Assembly (NCBI RefSeq): GCF_902506605.1
Contig: NZ_LR733979.1
Coordinates: 1,777,454 to 1,841,453, forward strand
Direction: 5' to 3'
Source: Sphingomonas sp. AX6
GTDB lineage: Bacteria; Pseudomonadota; Alphaproteobacteria; Sphingomonadales; Sphingomonadaceae
DNA length: 64,000 nt
The position numbers and the translations under genes were made by a program. Positions within the stretch are counted from its first letter, which is position 1. Every line of letters begins with the position of its first letter. Positions 17,291 through 24,546 of this stretch are shown piece by piece. The notes beneath the pieces are model-generated. The model worked only from the letters and a program-made list of their open reading frames with translations. It did no database searches and was not told the DNA's origin.

Positions 17291-18286
17291 ATGAACCCTG
17301 ATGATGCGACACTGGAAGAACTTGGCTGGAATTCACATTTCGGCGATCAGATTTCGGTTGAGGAAGCTCGGCAATGCCGCCCCGTCCGGGTAATGGCAGT
17401 TCATCGCGGTGAGATTGCGGTCGCGGGCGAAGGATCGCACCATTCGATCACTCCTTATATTCCGGGCGCCCTCCCGTCTGACGATCACCCCACGGTCGGC
17501 GACTGGGTGCTGATCGACCAGGGTACGCTGCTACCGACGCGGGTCCTTCGCCGTCGCAACCTGTTCAAACGGCGTGCACCAGGCGATCCGCGCAAGGAAC
17601 AAATGATCGCCGCAAATATCGACACGGTGTTCATCGTCGCCTCCTGCAACCAGGATTTCAGCGTTGCGCGGCTGGAGCGCTATCTTGTGCTGGCGCGTGA
17701 GGTGGGGGTGAATGCGGTCGTGGTCCTTACCAAGACCGACCTTACGGACACACCGGATGTTTTCGCTGCCGCGGTGCGCGCGATCGAGCCCGGATTGCAC
17801 GTCGAAACCGTCGACGGGCGCGATCCCGAAAGCGTAGCCCACCTCGCCAAATGGTGCGGCAAAGGAAAAACCGTGGCGCTGATGGGTTCCTCTGGCGTCG
17901 GCAAATCGACGCTCGTCAATACGATGCGCAGCTCGGACAGCATCGCAACCCAAGAAGTCCGCACAAGCGACGATACGGGGCGCCACACGACCACCGTGCG
18001 CCAGATGCACAGGCTCGACCGGGGCGGATGGCTGCTCGACATGCCGGGTATGCGCGAATTGCAACTGCCAGACGCGACCACGGGGATATCCGAGGTATTC
18101 GACGACTTTATCTTGGCGGCACAGCGTTGCCGCTTTTCGGACTGCGCACATGGGGTTGAGCCCGGCTGCGCGGTTCAGGCAGCGCTCGCGGACGGCACGC
18201 TGACGTCGGCGCGTTTCGATCGTTGGCGGCGACTGGAGGCAGAGGGCATCGTCGCGCCGGCACATCTGGGAAGGCGCCGACGGTAA
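17291..18286 (+). CDS. rsgA: Ribosome small-subunit biogenesis GTPase RsgA
   Basis: RsgA is the circularly permuted GTPase that checks 30S maturation. The 331-residue product has the expected order: an N-terminal OB-fold (about 25-105), then G4 (VVVLTKTDL), then G1 (GSSGVGKSTL), then G2 (DDTGRHTTT), then G3 (DMPGMREL). A C-terminal zinc-binding segment with CRFSDCAHGVEPGCAV follows. The inverted order G4-G1-G3 is diagnostic. The length is normal for alphaproteobacteria. It is transcribed away from the HNH gene and is probably monocistronic, since the next gene downstream is on the other strand. Confidence 0.93.
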   Translation: MNPDDATLEELGWNSHFGDQISVEEARQCRPVRVMAVHRGEIAVAGEGSHHSITPYIPGALPSDDHPTVGDWVLIDQGTLLPTRVLRRRNLFKRRAPGDPRKEQMIAANIDTVFIVASCNQDFSVARLERYLVLAREVGVNAVVVLTKTDLTDTPDVFAAAVRAIEPGLHVETVDGRDPESVAHLAKWCGKGKTVALMGSSGVGKSTLVNTMRSSDSIATQEVRTSDDTGRHTTTVRQMHRLDRGGWLLDMPGMRELQLPDATTGISEVFDDFILAAQRCRFSDCAHGVEPGCAVQAALADGTLTSARFDRWRRLEAEGIVAPAHLGRRRR

Positions 18287-18424
18287 CGAGGTGGGTGGGT
18301 GACTTGGTAGCCGCGATCGGACCGCGCGCCCTGTGCCTTAAACCCGCAAGAGACTTTGTTTCCGCGGATCGTCGCCCCGCGCCACAGCCGATGGGCAATT
18401 ACGAGCCGCATCCCTGCGATCAAG

Positions 18425-18598
18425 CTACACGCGCGGTTTGGGCATTTGGCCCGACGCATGCGGATAGGTGCTTTCGCGCAACTTGGCGGCATAGCCCCGT
18501 GCCAGTCCCGCATGCGCAATACGCGCTTCTATGCTCCGGGCAGACTTGGCACGCAGAAGCGAGACTTGCTCCCGCTTGAGCAGATAATTAATGTCCAC
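18425..18598 (-). CDS. Small conserved-looking protein, 57 aa
   Basis: A GTG start at 18596-18598 with an AAGGG site six bases upstream gives 57 residues. The segment DINYLLKREQVSLLRAKSAR followed by SIEARIAHAGLARGYAAKL matches a pattern I associate with short uncharacterised sphingomonad proteins, helical and with a GLARGYA motif. No function is known. A longer frame starting upstream at 18628 exists but lacks a better ribosome binding site. The remaining bases of the 18287-18772 interval show nothing else convincing. Confidence 0.5.
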   Translation of the reverse strand: MDINYLLKREQVSLLRAKSARSIEARIAHAGLARGYAAKLRESTYPHASGQMPKPRV

Positions 18599-18772
18599 GA
18601 CCAACCCTTTCGCATAGCGAGGGTGCAATGCCCCTCAGTCACAAGATGCTCGAGCGGGCCTGGTGATGACCCGCTCATAACACAGATGACGTTGGATTGC
18701 GCGACGTCTCGCGCCCTATCGTCTCGGGCTCGCGCAAGTCGCTTAGTTCCACTTGCACCGGGACGACGCGCC

Positions 18773-19021
18773 TTAGTCGTGCTTTTCTTCCTCGAATGTC
18801 ACCGCAACGTCTCCGTTTGCCGATAAGCGGACGCGGTCGCCTTCGATTGTGGCGACGAGCCCCGTCGAGATATAATGGTGATGTCCGGCATGATGGCCTT
18901 CGCCGCTGTCCTTCTTGGTCAGTTTGATCCGATCGCCCTTCACCTTGTCGACCGTGCCGACATGCACGCCGTCGGCGCCGATGACTTCCATATGCTCGCG
19001 GATTTTCGTGAGGTCGGTCAT
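18773..19021 (-). CDS. DUF2171 domain small protein
   Basis: The 82-residue protein contains the PRC-barrel-like DUF2171 pattern, IREHMEVIGADGVHVGTVDKVKGDRIKLTKKD, followed by a His-rich stretch HHAGHHHYI and the terminal strands. Such proteins are common in alphaproteobacteria and often respond to stress, but no biochemical role is established. The His cluster (six His in eight positions) suggests metal binding. It lies at the left edge of the FixLJ-associated stress block, downstream of the alternative oxidase gene in the same direction with about 90 bases between them. It has its own upstream SD (AGGAG before the ATG). Confidence 0.75.
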   Translation of the reverse strand: MTDLTKIREHMEVIGADGVHVGTVDKVKGDRIKLTKKDSGEGHHAGHHHYISTGLVATIEGDRVRLSANGDVAVTFEEEKHD

Positions 19022-19110
19022 GATAAGCTCCTGCTGTTGAACTGTTCGGGGATTAAACGCTTCAAGTGGTTAATCAGGCTCGCTTGCGCCTAGAAATGGC
19101 GAAAGCCGGC

Positions 19111-19836
19111 TCATGCATTCATCCGGATATCGGTGGCGTGGTCCGGATACGCTGCAGCGAGCGCTTGATCGACAGGATCGCCATTGAGCTTGCTGGCGTA
19201 TCCATGATTGACGTCGCGATGGTGCGCCTCGTCCGCCCGAACCAACAGGACCACATCGCGTAGCGTCGCATTGTCGGCCATCTTCCAATAATGCTTGGCG
19301 ATCGCGGGTGCAGGCACGTTGAGCGAACGGCCTTCGTCGATCTCCTGAAGGTATAGCGTGTAGCTAGTCACCGCCTCCTCCTCGAAATAACCGACGACGC
19401 GGTGGGCAGTGCGTGGCGAGAACAGATAGAGCAGCGAAAAGCCGATGAGGAAAATTCCCTGGACAAGCAGAATCGTCATGCGCTCGAACCAGGTCGGCTT
19501 GGCGATCTCGATGAAGGTCATGAGATGCATCCGCTCGTTTTCGGCTTCCTCCATCAAAGTGCGGATCCAGCCTTCATCGCCTTTCATCCAACGCAGACAA
19601 TTGAGGTGGGTGAACATCGCGCCGACCATGCCCGGCACCGCCGCCACGGTTTCAAGAACGATCGCGCGGTGTCCGTACCGCTTGGCGAAAAAGGTATCGG
19701 CACTGAACCGCAGCAGCTTCGTAAAACCAAGCGCGAAATGGTCCGAGAAACCCTGTGGATCATGGTGAACCGCGGGCTGTGCTTCGCGTTCGTCGGCGAG
19801 TGCGCGTTCATCGGGGACAAGAATCGAATTTGTCAT
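19111..19836 (-). CDS. aox: Alternative oxidase (ubiquinol oxidase, diiron)
   Basis: The 241-residue protein is a bacterial homologue of the mitochondrial alternative oxidase, which oxidises ubiquinol directly with oxygen without pumping protons. All four diiron ligand motifs are visible in order: LETVAAVPGM, NERMHLM, GYFEEEAVTSY and RADEAHHRDVNH. One hydrophobic hairpin, ILLVQGIFLIGFSLLYLF, anchors it to the inner membrane. It lies 46 bases after the GNAT gene in the same direction, so the two are probably cotranscribed from the divergent promoter shared with fixL. This context suggests oxygen-responsive expression. Bacterial AOX is uncommon but has been described in Novosphingobium. Confidence 0.93.
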   Translation of the reverse strand: MTNSILVPDERALADEREAQPAVHHDPQGFSDHFALGFTKLLRFSADTFFAKRYGHRAIVLETVAAVPGMVGAMFTHLNCLRWMKGDEGWIRTLMEEAENERMHLMTFIEIAKPTWFERMTILLVQGIFLIGFSLLYLFSPRTAHRVVGYFEEEAVTSYTLYLQEIDEGRSLNVPAPAIAKHYWKMADNATLRDVVLLVRADEAHHRDVNHGYASKLNGDPVDQALAAAYPDHATDIRMNA

Positions 19837-19882
19837 AGTGGCCCTTTCAGGAATGGATCGATAAAGCGGCAGAAACCGCCGA

Positions 19883-20413
19883 TCAGGCGTCGACGGGCAA
19901 GGGCAGTTTGCGTTCGACCAGCATCAGCGTGGGATCGTCCGGATAGCTGCGCACGGTGAACCCCATGTCGCGCTCCAGTTCGATCGCGGCGTGGTTCGCG
20001 TAGCTTTCGATCGATTGCAGCGTCTTGACGCCCACAGCCTCGGCAAAATGCGCGATATGCTCGAGCAATTCCCAGCTGACGCCGCGTCCCTTGTGATCGG
20101 AGCGGATACTGATCGCGACCTCGCCGACGTCCATTGCCGCGTCGCACGCGAGCATCGCGGCAGCGATGATCGTGGTGCCGTCCGCAGCGATTGCCAGAAA
20201 ACTCTCCTTCTGGCGGTGATCGACGTCGATCATGGCGGCGATCCGATCGTGGCCGACGACGTTCAGCCCGGTCAGAAAACGGAACCTCAGGTCGTCGAGC
20301 GACACGTTGGAGAAGAATTCGGCAAGCGCCGGTTTGTCGTCAAGACGTACGGCACGAACATGGAAGCTGAACCCTGTCCGGGTCGTCAAATCGCGGCTCC
20401 AGTTGTCGGTCAT
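19883..20413 (-). CDS. GNAT-family N-acetyltransferase
   Basis: The start at 20413 (ATG with AAAGGA upstream) gives 176 residues. The larger open frame reaching 20590 is not supported by a ribosome binding site and would enter the divergent promoter. The GNAT fold is visible: RAVRLDDKPALAEFF at the N-terminus, then VGEVAISIRSDHKGRGVSWELLEHIAHFAE, which is motif A with the acetyl-CoA pyrophosphate loop (variant SDHKGRGVS), then SYANHAAIELERDMGF as motif B. The substrate is unknown. It is the first gene of a leftward pair with the alternative oxidase. GNAT proteins of this general type are frequent members of hypoxia or dormancy regulons. Confidence 0.8.
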   Translation of the reverse strand: MTDNWSRDLTTRTGFSFHVRAVRLDDKPALAEFFSNVSLDDLRFRFLTGLNVVGHDRIAAMIDVDHRQKESFLAIAADGTTIIAAAMLACDAAMDVGEVAISIRSDHKGRGVSWELLEHIAHFAEAVGVKTLQSIESYANHAAIELERDMGFTVRSYPDDPTLMLVERKLPLPVDA

Positions 20414-20489
20414 ACTCTCGCATCCTTTCGATGCGGATCGGCTGGTTGCCGGTTGCATCATGGGCCTTTTGAACTGGAGCGGGAGAACG

Positions 20490-20509
20490 CCGTATCCGTA
20501 GATGTCCTT
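20490..20509. promoter_or_regulatory. Copy 1 of a motif shared by the FixLJ block
   Basis: On the minus strand it reads AAGGACATCTACGGATACGG, close to the consensus AGGGA-N3-TACGGATGTCGG of the two best copies. It lies in the divergent region between the GNAT-aox pair (start 77 bases to the left) and the small ORF plus fixL (60 bases to the right), so it could serve both. A FixJ or related response-regulator binding site is the most economical reading. Confidence 0.5.
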
Positions 20510-20568
20510 ATTCCGCGCACCGACGTGGCGGTCGATGACCGTGGCAGCCATCCGATGAGGAAGACGCC

Positions 20569-20712
20569 ATGTTCGCAACGACCAGTTCAAATACAGGCTT
20601 CACACTCGTCGAGCGCGCGCGCCTGAAAATCGGGTCTGCGCTGCTCGCGCTGGTCATCCTGGGGATGACGAGTATAGCCATTACCAATGGCCAGCTTTCT
20701 GGACTCCAGTGA
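20569..20712 (+). CDS. 47-aa single-span membrane peptide upstream of fixL
   Basis: The ATG at 20569 has an AGGAAG site about seven bases upstream. The peptide has a polar N-terminus, then ERARLKIG, then one hydrophobic span [16 protein letters not shown], ending NGQLSGLQ. It overlaps the fixL start by 26 bases in another frame, so it may be translationally coupled to fixL. It has no match I can name. The ribosome binding site, the clean single-span design and the overlap make it a credible gene, but its function is unknown. It could be a small regulator of the kinase. Confidence 0.5.
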   Translation: MFATTSSNTGFTLVERARLKIGSALLALVILGMTSIAITNGQLSGLQ

Positions 20713-22252
20713 CATTGACGGTTCCGAGCCCTCCGGCGCTCAATCGATAGCCGGGATGCGTGACGAACTGGCGCTGCTGATCGATGGCGCGACCAACTAT
20801 GCGATCTATCTGCTTGATCCCGACGGGCGCGTAACCATCTGGAATCGCGGTGCCGAGCGGATAAAGGGCTGGACTGCCGCGGAGATCGTTGGTCACGACT
20901 TCGCAATCTTCTATCCAGCCGACGAGGTGGCGGCCGGGAAGCCCCAAAGCGATCTCGCACGCGCCACTGCGCTCGGCCGGTTCGAAGAGGAGAGCTGGCG
21001 GCTACGCAAGGACGGCTCGGAATTTCTCGCCAGCGTCACGATGACGGCCTTGCGAGACGAAGCCGGGGCGCTACGCGGTTTCGGCAAGGTCGTGCGCGAC
21101 ATCACAGACCAGAAGGCAGCCGAAGCGGCACTCGAACGCCGGGAAAGTCATCTCCGCTCGATCCTGGAGACCGTACCCGACGCGATGGTCGTCATTGCCG
21201 ATGACGGAACGATCTGTTCGTTCAGCGCGGCGGCAGAGCGGCTATTCGGCTTTGCCGAGGCCGACGTGATGGGGCGTAACGTCAGCATGCTGATGCCCGA
21301 ACCCGACCGGGGACGGCATGACGGATATCTGACCCGTTACCTGACAACGGGCGAACGCCGGGTGATCGGGCATACCCGATTGGTGACGGGCCTGAAGCAA
21401 GACGGCACGACTTTCCCGATGGAGCTGGCGGTTGGGGAGACCGTCAGCGGCGGCCAGCGGCTGTTTACCGGCTTTGTCCGCGACCTCACCGATCGCCGCC
21501 TCACCGAGTTGCGTTTGCAGGAACTTCAATCCGAACTCATCCATGTATCCCGCCTGAGCGCGATGGGGACGATGGCATCGACACTTGCACATGAACTCAA
21601 TCAGCCGTTGACCGCGATCGCCAATTATCTGGAGGCGACGCGCGACATGCTTGCCGATCCCGATCCACAGACGCTGGCGCTGGTACGCGAAGCGCTGGAC
21701 GATGCTGCCGGGCAATCGCTGCGCGCGGGACAGATTGTGCGGCGCCTGCGCGCATTCGTCGCGCGCGGCGATGTCGATCGCCAAGTCACCAGCTTGCGGC
21801 AAGTGATCGAAGAAGCCGTCGCGCTCGGGCTGGTGGGCGCGGCACAAAAGGGAATCCGCGCGACGTTCGCCCTCGATCCCGCGACGGACTGGGTGCTGGT
21901 CGAGAATGTCCAGATTCAGCAAGTCCTGATCAACTTGATCCACAATGCGGTGCACGCCATGGCGGACGGCCCGCGGCGCGAACTGCACATCTCAAGCGCA
22001 CCCGAAGAGGCTAACCTAGTTCGGGTAACCGTTGCCGATACCGGTACAGGAATTGCCCCCGATATGCTGCCCCGGCTGTTTCAGGCTTTCGAAACGAGCA
22101 AGGAGGAAGGGCTTGGCCTGGGTCTTTCGATCTGCCGCACCATCATCGAGGCGCATAGTGGGCGGATCTGGGCAAACCCTCGACCGGACGGCGGTACGGC
22201 CTTCCACTTCACCTTGATGCTGGCCGAACCGGAGGAGACCGCAAGTGACTGA
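20687..22252 (+). CDS. fixL: FixL-like heme-PAS oxygen-sensing histidine kinase
   Basis: The 521-residue cytoplasmic kinase has two PAS domains, PAS1 at about 25-145 and PAS2 at about 155-270. A HisKA domain follows with the H-box [12 protein letters not shown] (His302), then a catalytic domain with [20 protein letters not shown] and [16 protein letters not shown]2 carries the FixL heme region [19 protein letters not shown]; His211 aligns with the proximal heme ligand of rhizobial Fix[14 protein letters not shown] and the ending [12 protein letters not shown] also match. It therefore probably senses oxygen and signals to FixJ. There is no membrane segment, as in Bradyrhizobium FixL. Its stop overlaps fixJ by eight bases. 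Confidence 0.9.
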   Translation: MASFLDSSDIDGSEPSGAQSIAGMRDELALLIDGATNYAIYLLDPDGRVTIWNRGAERIKGWTAAEIVGHDFAIFYPADEVAAGKPQSDLARATALGRFEEESWRLRKDGSEFLASVTMTALRDEAGALRGFGKVVRDITDQKAAEAALERRESHLRSILETVPDAMVVIADDGTICSFSAAAERLFGFAEADVMGRNVSMLMPEPDRGRHDGYLTRYLTTGERRVIGHTRLVTGLKQDGTTFPMELAVGETVSGGQRLFTGFVRDLTDRRLTELRLQELQSELIHVSRLSAMGTMASTLAHELNQPLTAIANYLEATRDMLADPDPQTLALVREALDDAAGQSLRAGQIVRRLRAFVARGDVDRQVTSLRQVIEEAVALGLVGAAQKGIRATFALDPATDWVLVENVQIQQVLINLIHNAVHAMADGPRRELHISSAPEEANLVRVTVADTGTGIAPDMLPRLFQAFETSKEEGLGLGLSICRTIIEAHSGRIWANPRPDGGTAFHFTLMLAEPEETASD

Positions 22253-22862
22253 GCGTACCGTCCATCTGGTCGATGACGACGACGCGATCCGCAGGTCGGC
22301 GGGATTCCTGTTGAAGACTTCGGGCTTTCTGGTCGTCCCTTACGCATCTGGCGACGCATTTCTGGCGCAGGCCAAATCGGCGGTGCCGGGCTGCGTCCTG
22401 CTCGACATCCGAATGCCTGGCATGGACGGGTTGGAGGTTCAGCAGGCGATGATCGATCGCGGCATTGCCCTGCCTGTCGTTATGCTCACGGGTCACGGCG
22501 ACATTACCCTCGCTGTCCGGGCGATGAAGGCGGGTGCGGTCGATTTTCTGGAAAAGCCATTCGAAAAGACGGCGTTGCTCGGCGCCGTCGATAAAGCGTT
22601 CAATCGGCTACGGCAGGGGGACCGGCTGCAAATGAGCGCGGCAGACGCGACCCTTCAGTTGGCGTCGCTGACCGGGCGAGAGCGGGACGTGGTTGCCGGG
22701 CTGATTCAAGGCCATCCCAACAAGACGATTGCTTTCGATCTGGGAATCTCGTCGCGCACGGTCGAGATCCACCGCGCCAATCTGATGCGCAAGCTGGGAG
22801 CGACGAGCCTGTCCGATGTGCTGCAAATTGCGTTTGCGGCGAAACTGGGCGCTGACGACTGA
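22245..22862 (+). CDS. fixJ: FixJ-like response regulator
   Basis: The 205-residue protein has a receiver domain (about 1-120) with the acidic cluster VDDDD, phosphoacceptor Asp54 in [11 protein letters not shown], Thr in MLTGHGD and Lys in FLEKPF. A LuxR-type helix-turn-helix follows ([45 protein letters not shown]). GTG is the start, preceded by GGAGGAG. It overlaps fixL by eight bases, so kinase and regulator are coupled. It should activate promoters in response to FixL; the repeated motif in the surrounding divergent intergenic regions is a candidate target. Confidence 0.9.
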   Translation: MTERTVHLVDDDDAIRRSAGFLLKTSGFLVVPYASGDAFLAQAKSAVPGCVLLDIRMPGMDGLEVQQAMIDRGIALPVVMLTGHGDITLAVRAMKAGAVDFLEKPFEKTALLGAVDKAFNRLRQGDRLQMSAADATLQLASLTGRERDVVAGLIQGHPNKTIAFDLGISSRTVEIHRANLMRKLGATSLSDVLQIAFAAKLGADD

Positions 22863-22873
22863 TCCCCATTTAT

Positions 22874-22885
22874 GGGAACACTACC
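22874..22885. promoter_or_regulatory. Weak copy of the FixLJ-block motif
   Basis: The bases GGGAACACTACC lie between fixJ and the lone receiver gene. They resemble the GGGATACTACC core of the copy before the P-type ATPase but have one extra spacer base. An inverted repeat CCCCATTTATGGGA overlaps it. It could be the promoter element for the receiver gene, but the match is poorer than the other four. Confidence 0.3.
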
Positions 22886-22945
22886 TAACGACGTGGTCTG
22901 CTGACTGGTCGATCCTCGGGAATGGACTTCAACGAGGATATGCTG

Positions 22946-23341
22946 ATGTCGGCCCAAGCCGCGCCGAATTCCAACCAACGAATTCCAATCTCACTTGTCG
23001 ACGACGACATGATAGTGCGGCGGAAGCTGCAACTCTTGCTTCATGCCAGCGATTACGACGTTCGTGCTTACGCCCATCCCGATATGCTGCTCGCCGATCC
23101 CGCATCGCAGATCAGCGCATGCCTGGTATCCGATCTCAACATGCCGGCGATGGACGGGTTCGCGTTGCTGCGCCGGTTGCGGTCGGGCGGGTGGTCGGGG
23201 CCAGCGATCTTGATTACGTCGTCCACGGATCACGATCTCGCAGCACGAGCGGCGGACGAGGGGTTTCACGCAGTGCTTAAAAAGCCGCTGGCAGATCGGG
23301 TCGTACTGGCTGTGGTTCGGGATGCGCTGGCGGCGCGATAA
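22946..23341 (+). CDS. Single-domain response regulator (receiver only)
   Basis: From ATG 22946, which has AGGA seven bases upstream, the product is 131 residues; ATG codons at 22922 and 22940 in the same frame are alternatives. It is a lone CheY-like receiver with SLVDDDM, Asp at VSDLNMPAMDGF (Asp71 counted from 22922), TSS for the conserved Ser/Thr and LKKPL for the Lys. With no output domain, it probably acts by binding a partner or as a phosphate sink of the FixL kinase. FixL-associated receivers of this kind (FixT-like) are known as feedback inhibitors, although sequence similarity to FixT was not tested. It is convergent with the L,D-transpeptidase gene. Confidence 0.8.
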   Translation: MSAQAAPNSNQRIPISLVDDDMIVRRKLQLLLHASDYDVRAYAHPDMLLADPASQISACLVSDLNMPAMDGFALLRRLRSGGWSGPAILITSSTDHDLAARAADEGFHAVLKKPLADRVVLAVVRDALAAR

Positions 23342-23388
23342 TCGAGAGCGCCCCATAGACGATCGGCAAATACCGGGAGCGTCCGATC

Positions 23389-24414
23389 TCAGTCTCCATC
23401 CGCCAGGATCACGATCGGCGCGCCGGTGCTTCCTGCGCTCAGCGTATCCGGCGTGATGACCACGGTGGTGCCCGGCGATAGAAGCTTAACCAGTCCCTGC
23501 TTGAACGCGTCGTCCACGACGATGCGGTCTTTCGGAGGTACTTCATCGGGCACGGCGGCAGTGGATTTGTCCCACGGCAATGCGACCGACAGCCAGTGCA
23601 ATCCCGCCTCATCCACCGCGCGCACCATATAGGCTGCCGGCCGCAGTACGGCGTGTCGCAATGCGATGGGGGCGGACCCGATCTGTTTGCCGTTGCGCAG
23701 CACGACCAACCGCTGATCGGCAGCGCTGATGATGATGGAGATCGGGCCCGCAGGCGCCAACTCGGGCTGCCAGAGTACCGCCTCTGCCCGCGATGGCGGA
23801 TCCTCATTCGCGGTCAACATGCCAGGCGATGGGGCGACCCTTGGCACCGGCGCATCGTCGCTGATGATGACTGTCATGCCCCGCACCGTGACGCCGTACA
23901 GCATCTTGGCGAATTCGGTTGGCAGGCGAATACAGCCGTGTGAGGCCGGAAAGCCCGGAACCTTGCCCGCGTGCATCGCGATGCCGTCCCAGGTCAGCCG
24001 TTGCATGAACGGCATCGGCGCGTCGTCATACAGGTTCGACTTATGGTCGATATCCTTTTGCAGAACGGTGAAGATGCCGGTCGGCGTTTCGCGCCCCTCG
24101 CTGCCTGTCGACACGGTGGACACGCCGATGATCACCCCGTTGCGATAGACATAAGCGCGTTGCCGTTGAAGGCTGACGACGATCATCATCGGCCCTTCTG
24201 GCGCGACTTGCGGCGCCCAAATGAATTCGCCCGGTTTCAGTTTTTCCACGGCGTCGGACACTGTGATTGGCGGAGCCGACGATTGGGCGAGCGCTGAAAT
24301 CGGCACTGCGACGCTCCCGACCATCAATAAGACGGCGAGGACGCTGCTCATGTTCTGACGAGCGGCGATGGTGGTGCGGAATGGAGCCGGCGGGCGTGGG
24401 ATCAAGATGTTCAT
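23389..24414 (-). CDS. L,D-transpeptidase (YkuD family)
   Basis: The start at 24414 gives 341 residues with an N-terminal signal sequence ending near VPISALAQ. A longer frame upstream lacks support and would span the promoter region. The YkuD catalytic motif is clear: MHAGKVPGFPASHGCIRLP with His, Ser, His, Gly and nucleophilic Cys, at about residues 183-200. A second, weaker YkuD-like half follows (residues about 215-340) without a Cys motif. The enzyme should form 3-3 crosslinks in peptidoglycan or attach lipoproteins to it. It is divergent from the P-type ATPase gene, with motif copy 2 between them. This suggests cell-wall remodelling as part of the hypoxia response. Confidence 0.85.
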   Translation of the reverse strand: MNILIPRPPAPFRTTIAARQNMSSVLAVLLMVGSVAVPISALAQSSAPPITVSDAVEKLKPGEFIWAPQVAPEGPMMIVVSLQRQRAYVYRNGVIIGVSTVSTGSEGRETPTGIFTVLQKDIDHKSNLYDDAPMPFMQRLTWDGIAMHAGKVPGFPASHGCIRLPTEFAKMLYGVTVRGMTVIISDDAPVPRVAPSPGMLTANEDPPSRAEAVLWQPELAPAGPISIIISAADQRLVVLRNGKQIGSAPIALRHAVLRPAAYMVRAVDEAGLHWLSVALPWDKSTAAVPDEVPPKDRIVVDDAFKQGLVKLLSPGTTVVITPDTLSAGSTGAPIVILADGD

Positions 24415-24491
24415 GAGCCGGAAGCTAGCAGCGACGCGGGGTGTGCGAATTACGCGCTTGTGCGTAGTCCGCGATCGCGGCCGTTGCCCAA

Positions 24492-24510
24492 CATATCGGT
24501 AGTATCCCTT
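24492..24510. promoter_or_regulatory. Copy 2 of the shared FixLJ-block motif
   Basis: On the minus strand it reads AAGGGATACTACCGATATG, matching AGGGA-N3-TACGGATGT at 12 of the 14 fixed positions. It is in the divergent region between the L,D-transpeptidase (start 78 bases left) and the P-type ATPase operon (start 37 bases right). Confidence 0.5.
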
Positions 24511-24546
24511 ATTATATCTCGCTCTCGCCGCCGATAACTTTGCCCG

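Noticed and set aside
17095..17301. 68-residue plus-strand ORF before rsgA
   Set aside because: It overlaps the HNH gene antisense and ends inside rsgA without a ribosome binding site or domain.
22861..22885. FNR/FixK-type anaerobox upstream of the receiver gene
   Set aside because: No TTGAT-N4-ATCAA type site was found here; only a partial dyad and a weak copy of the shared motif are present.
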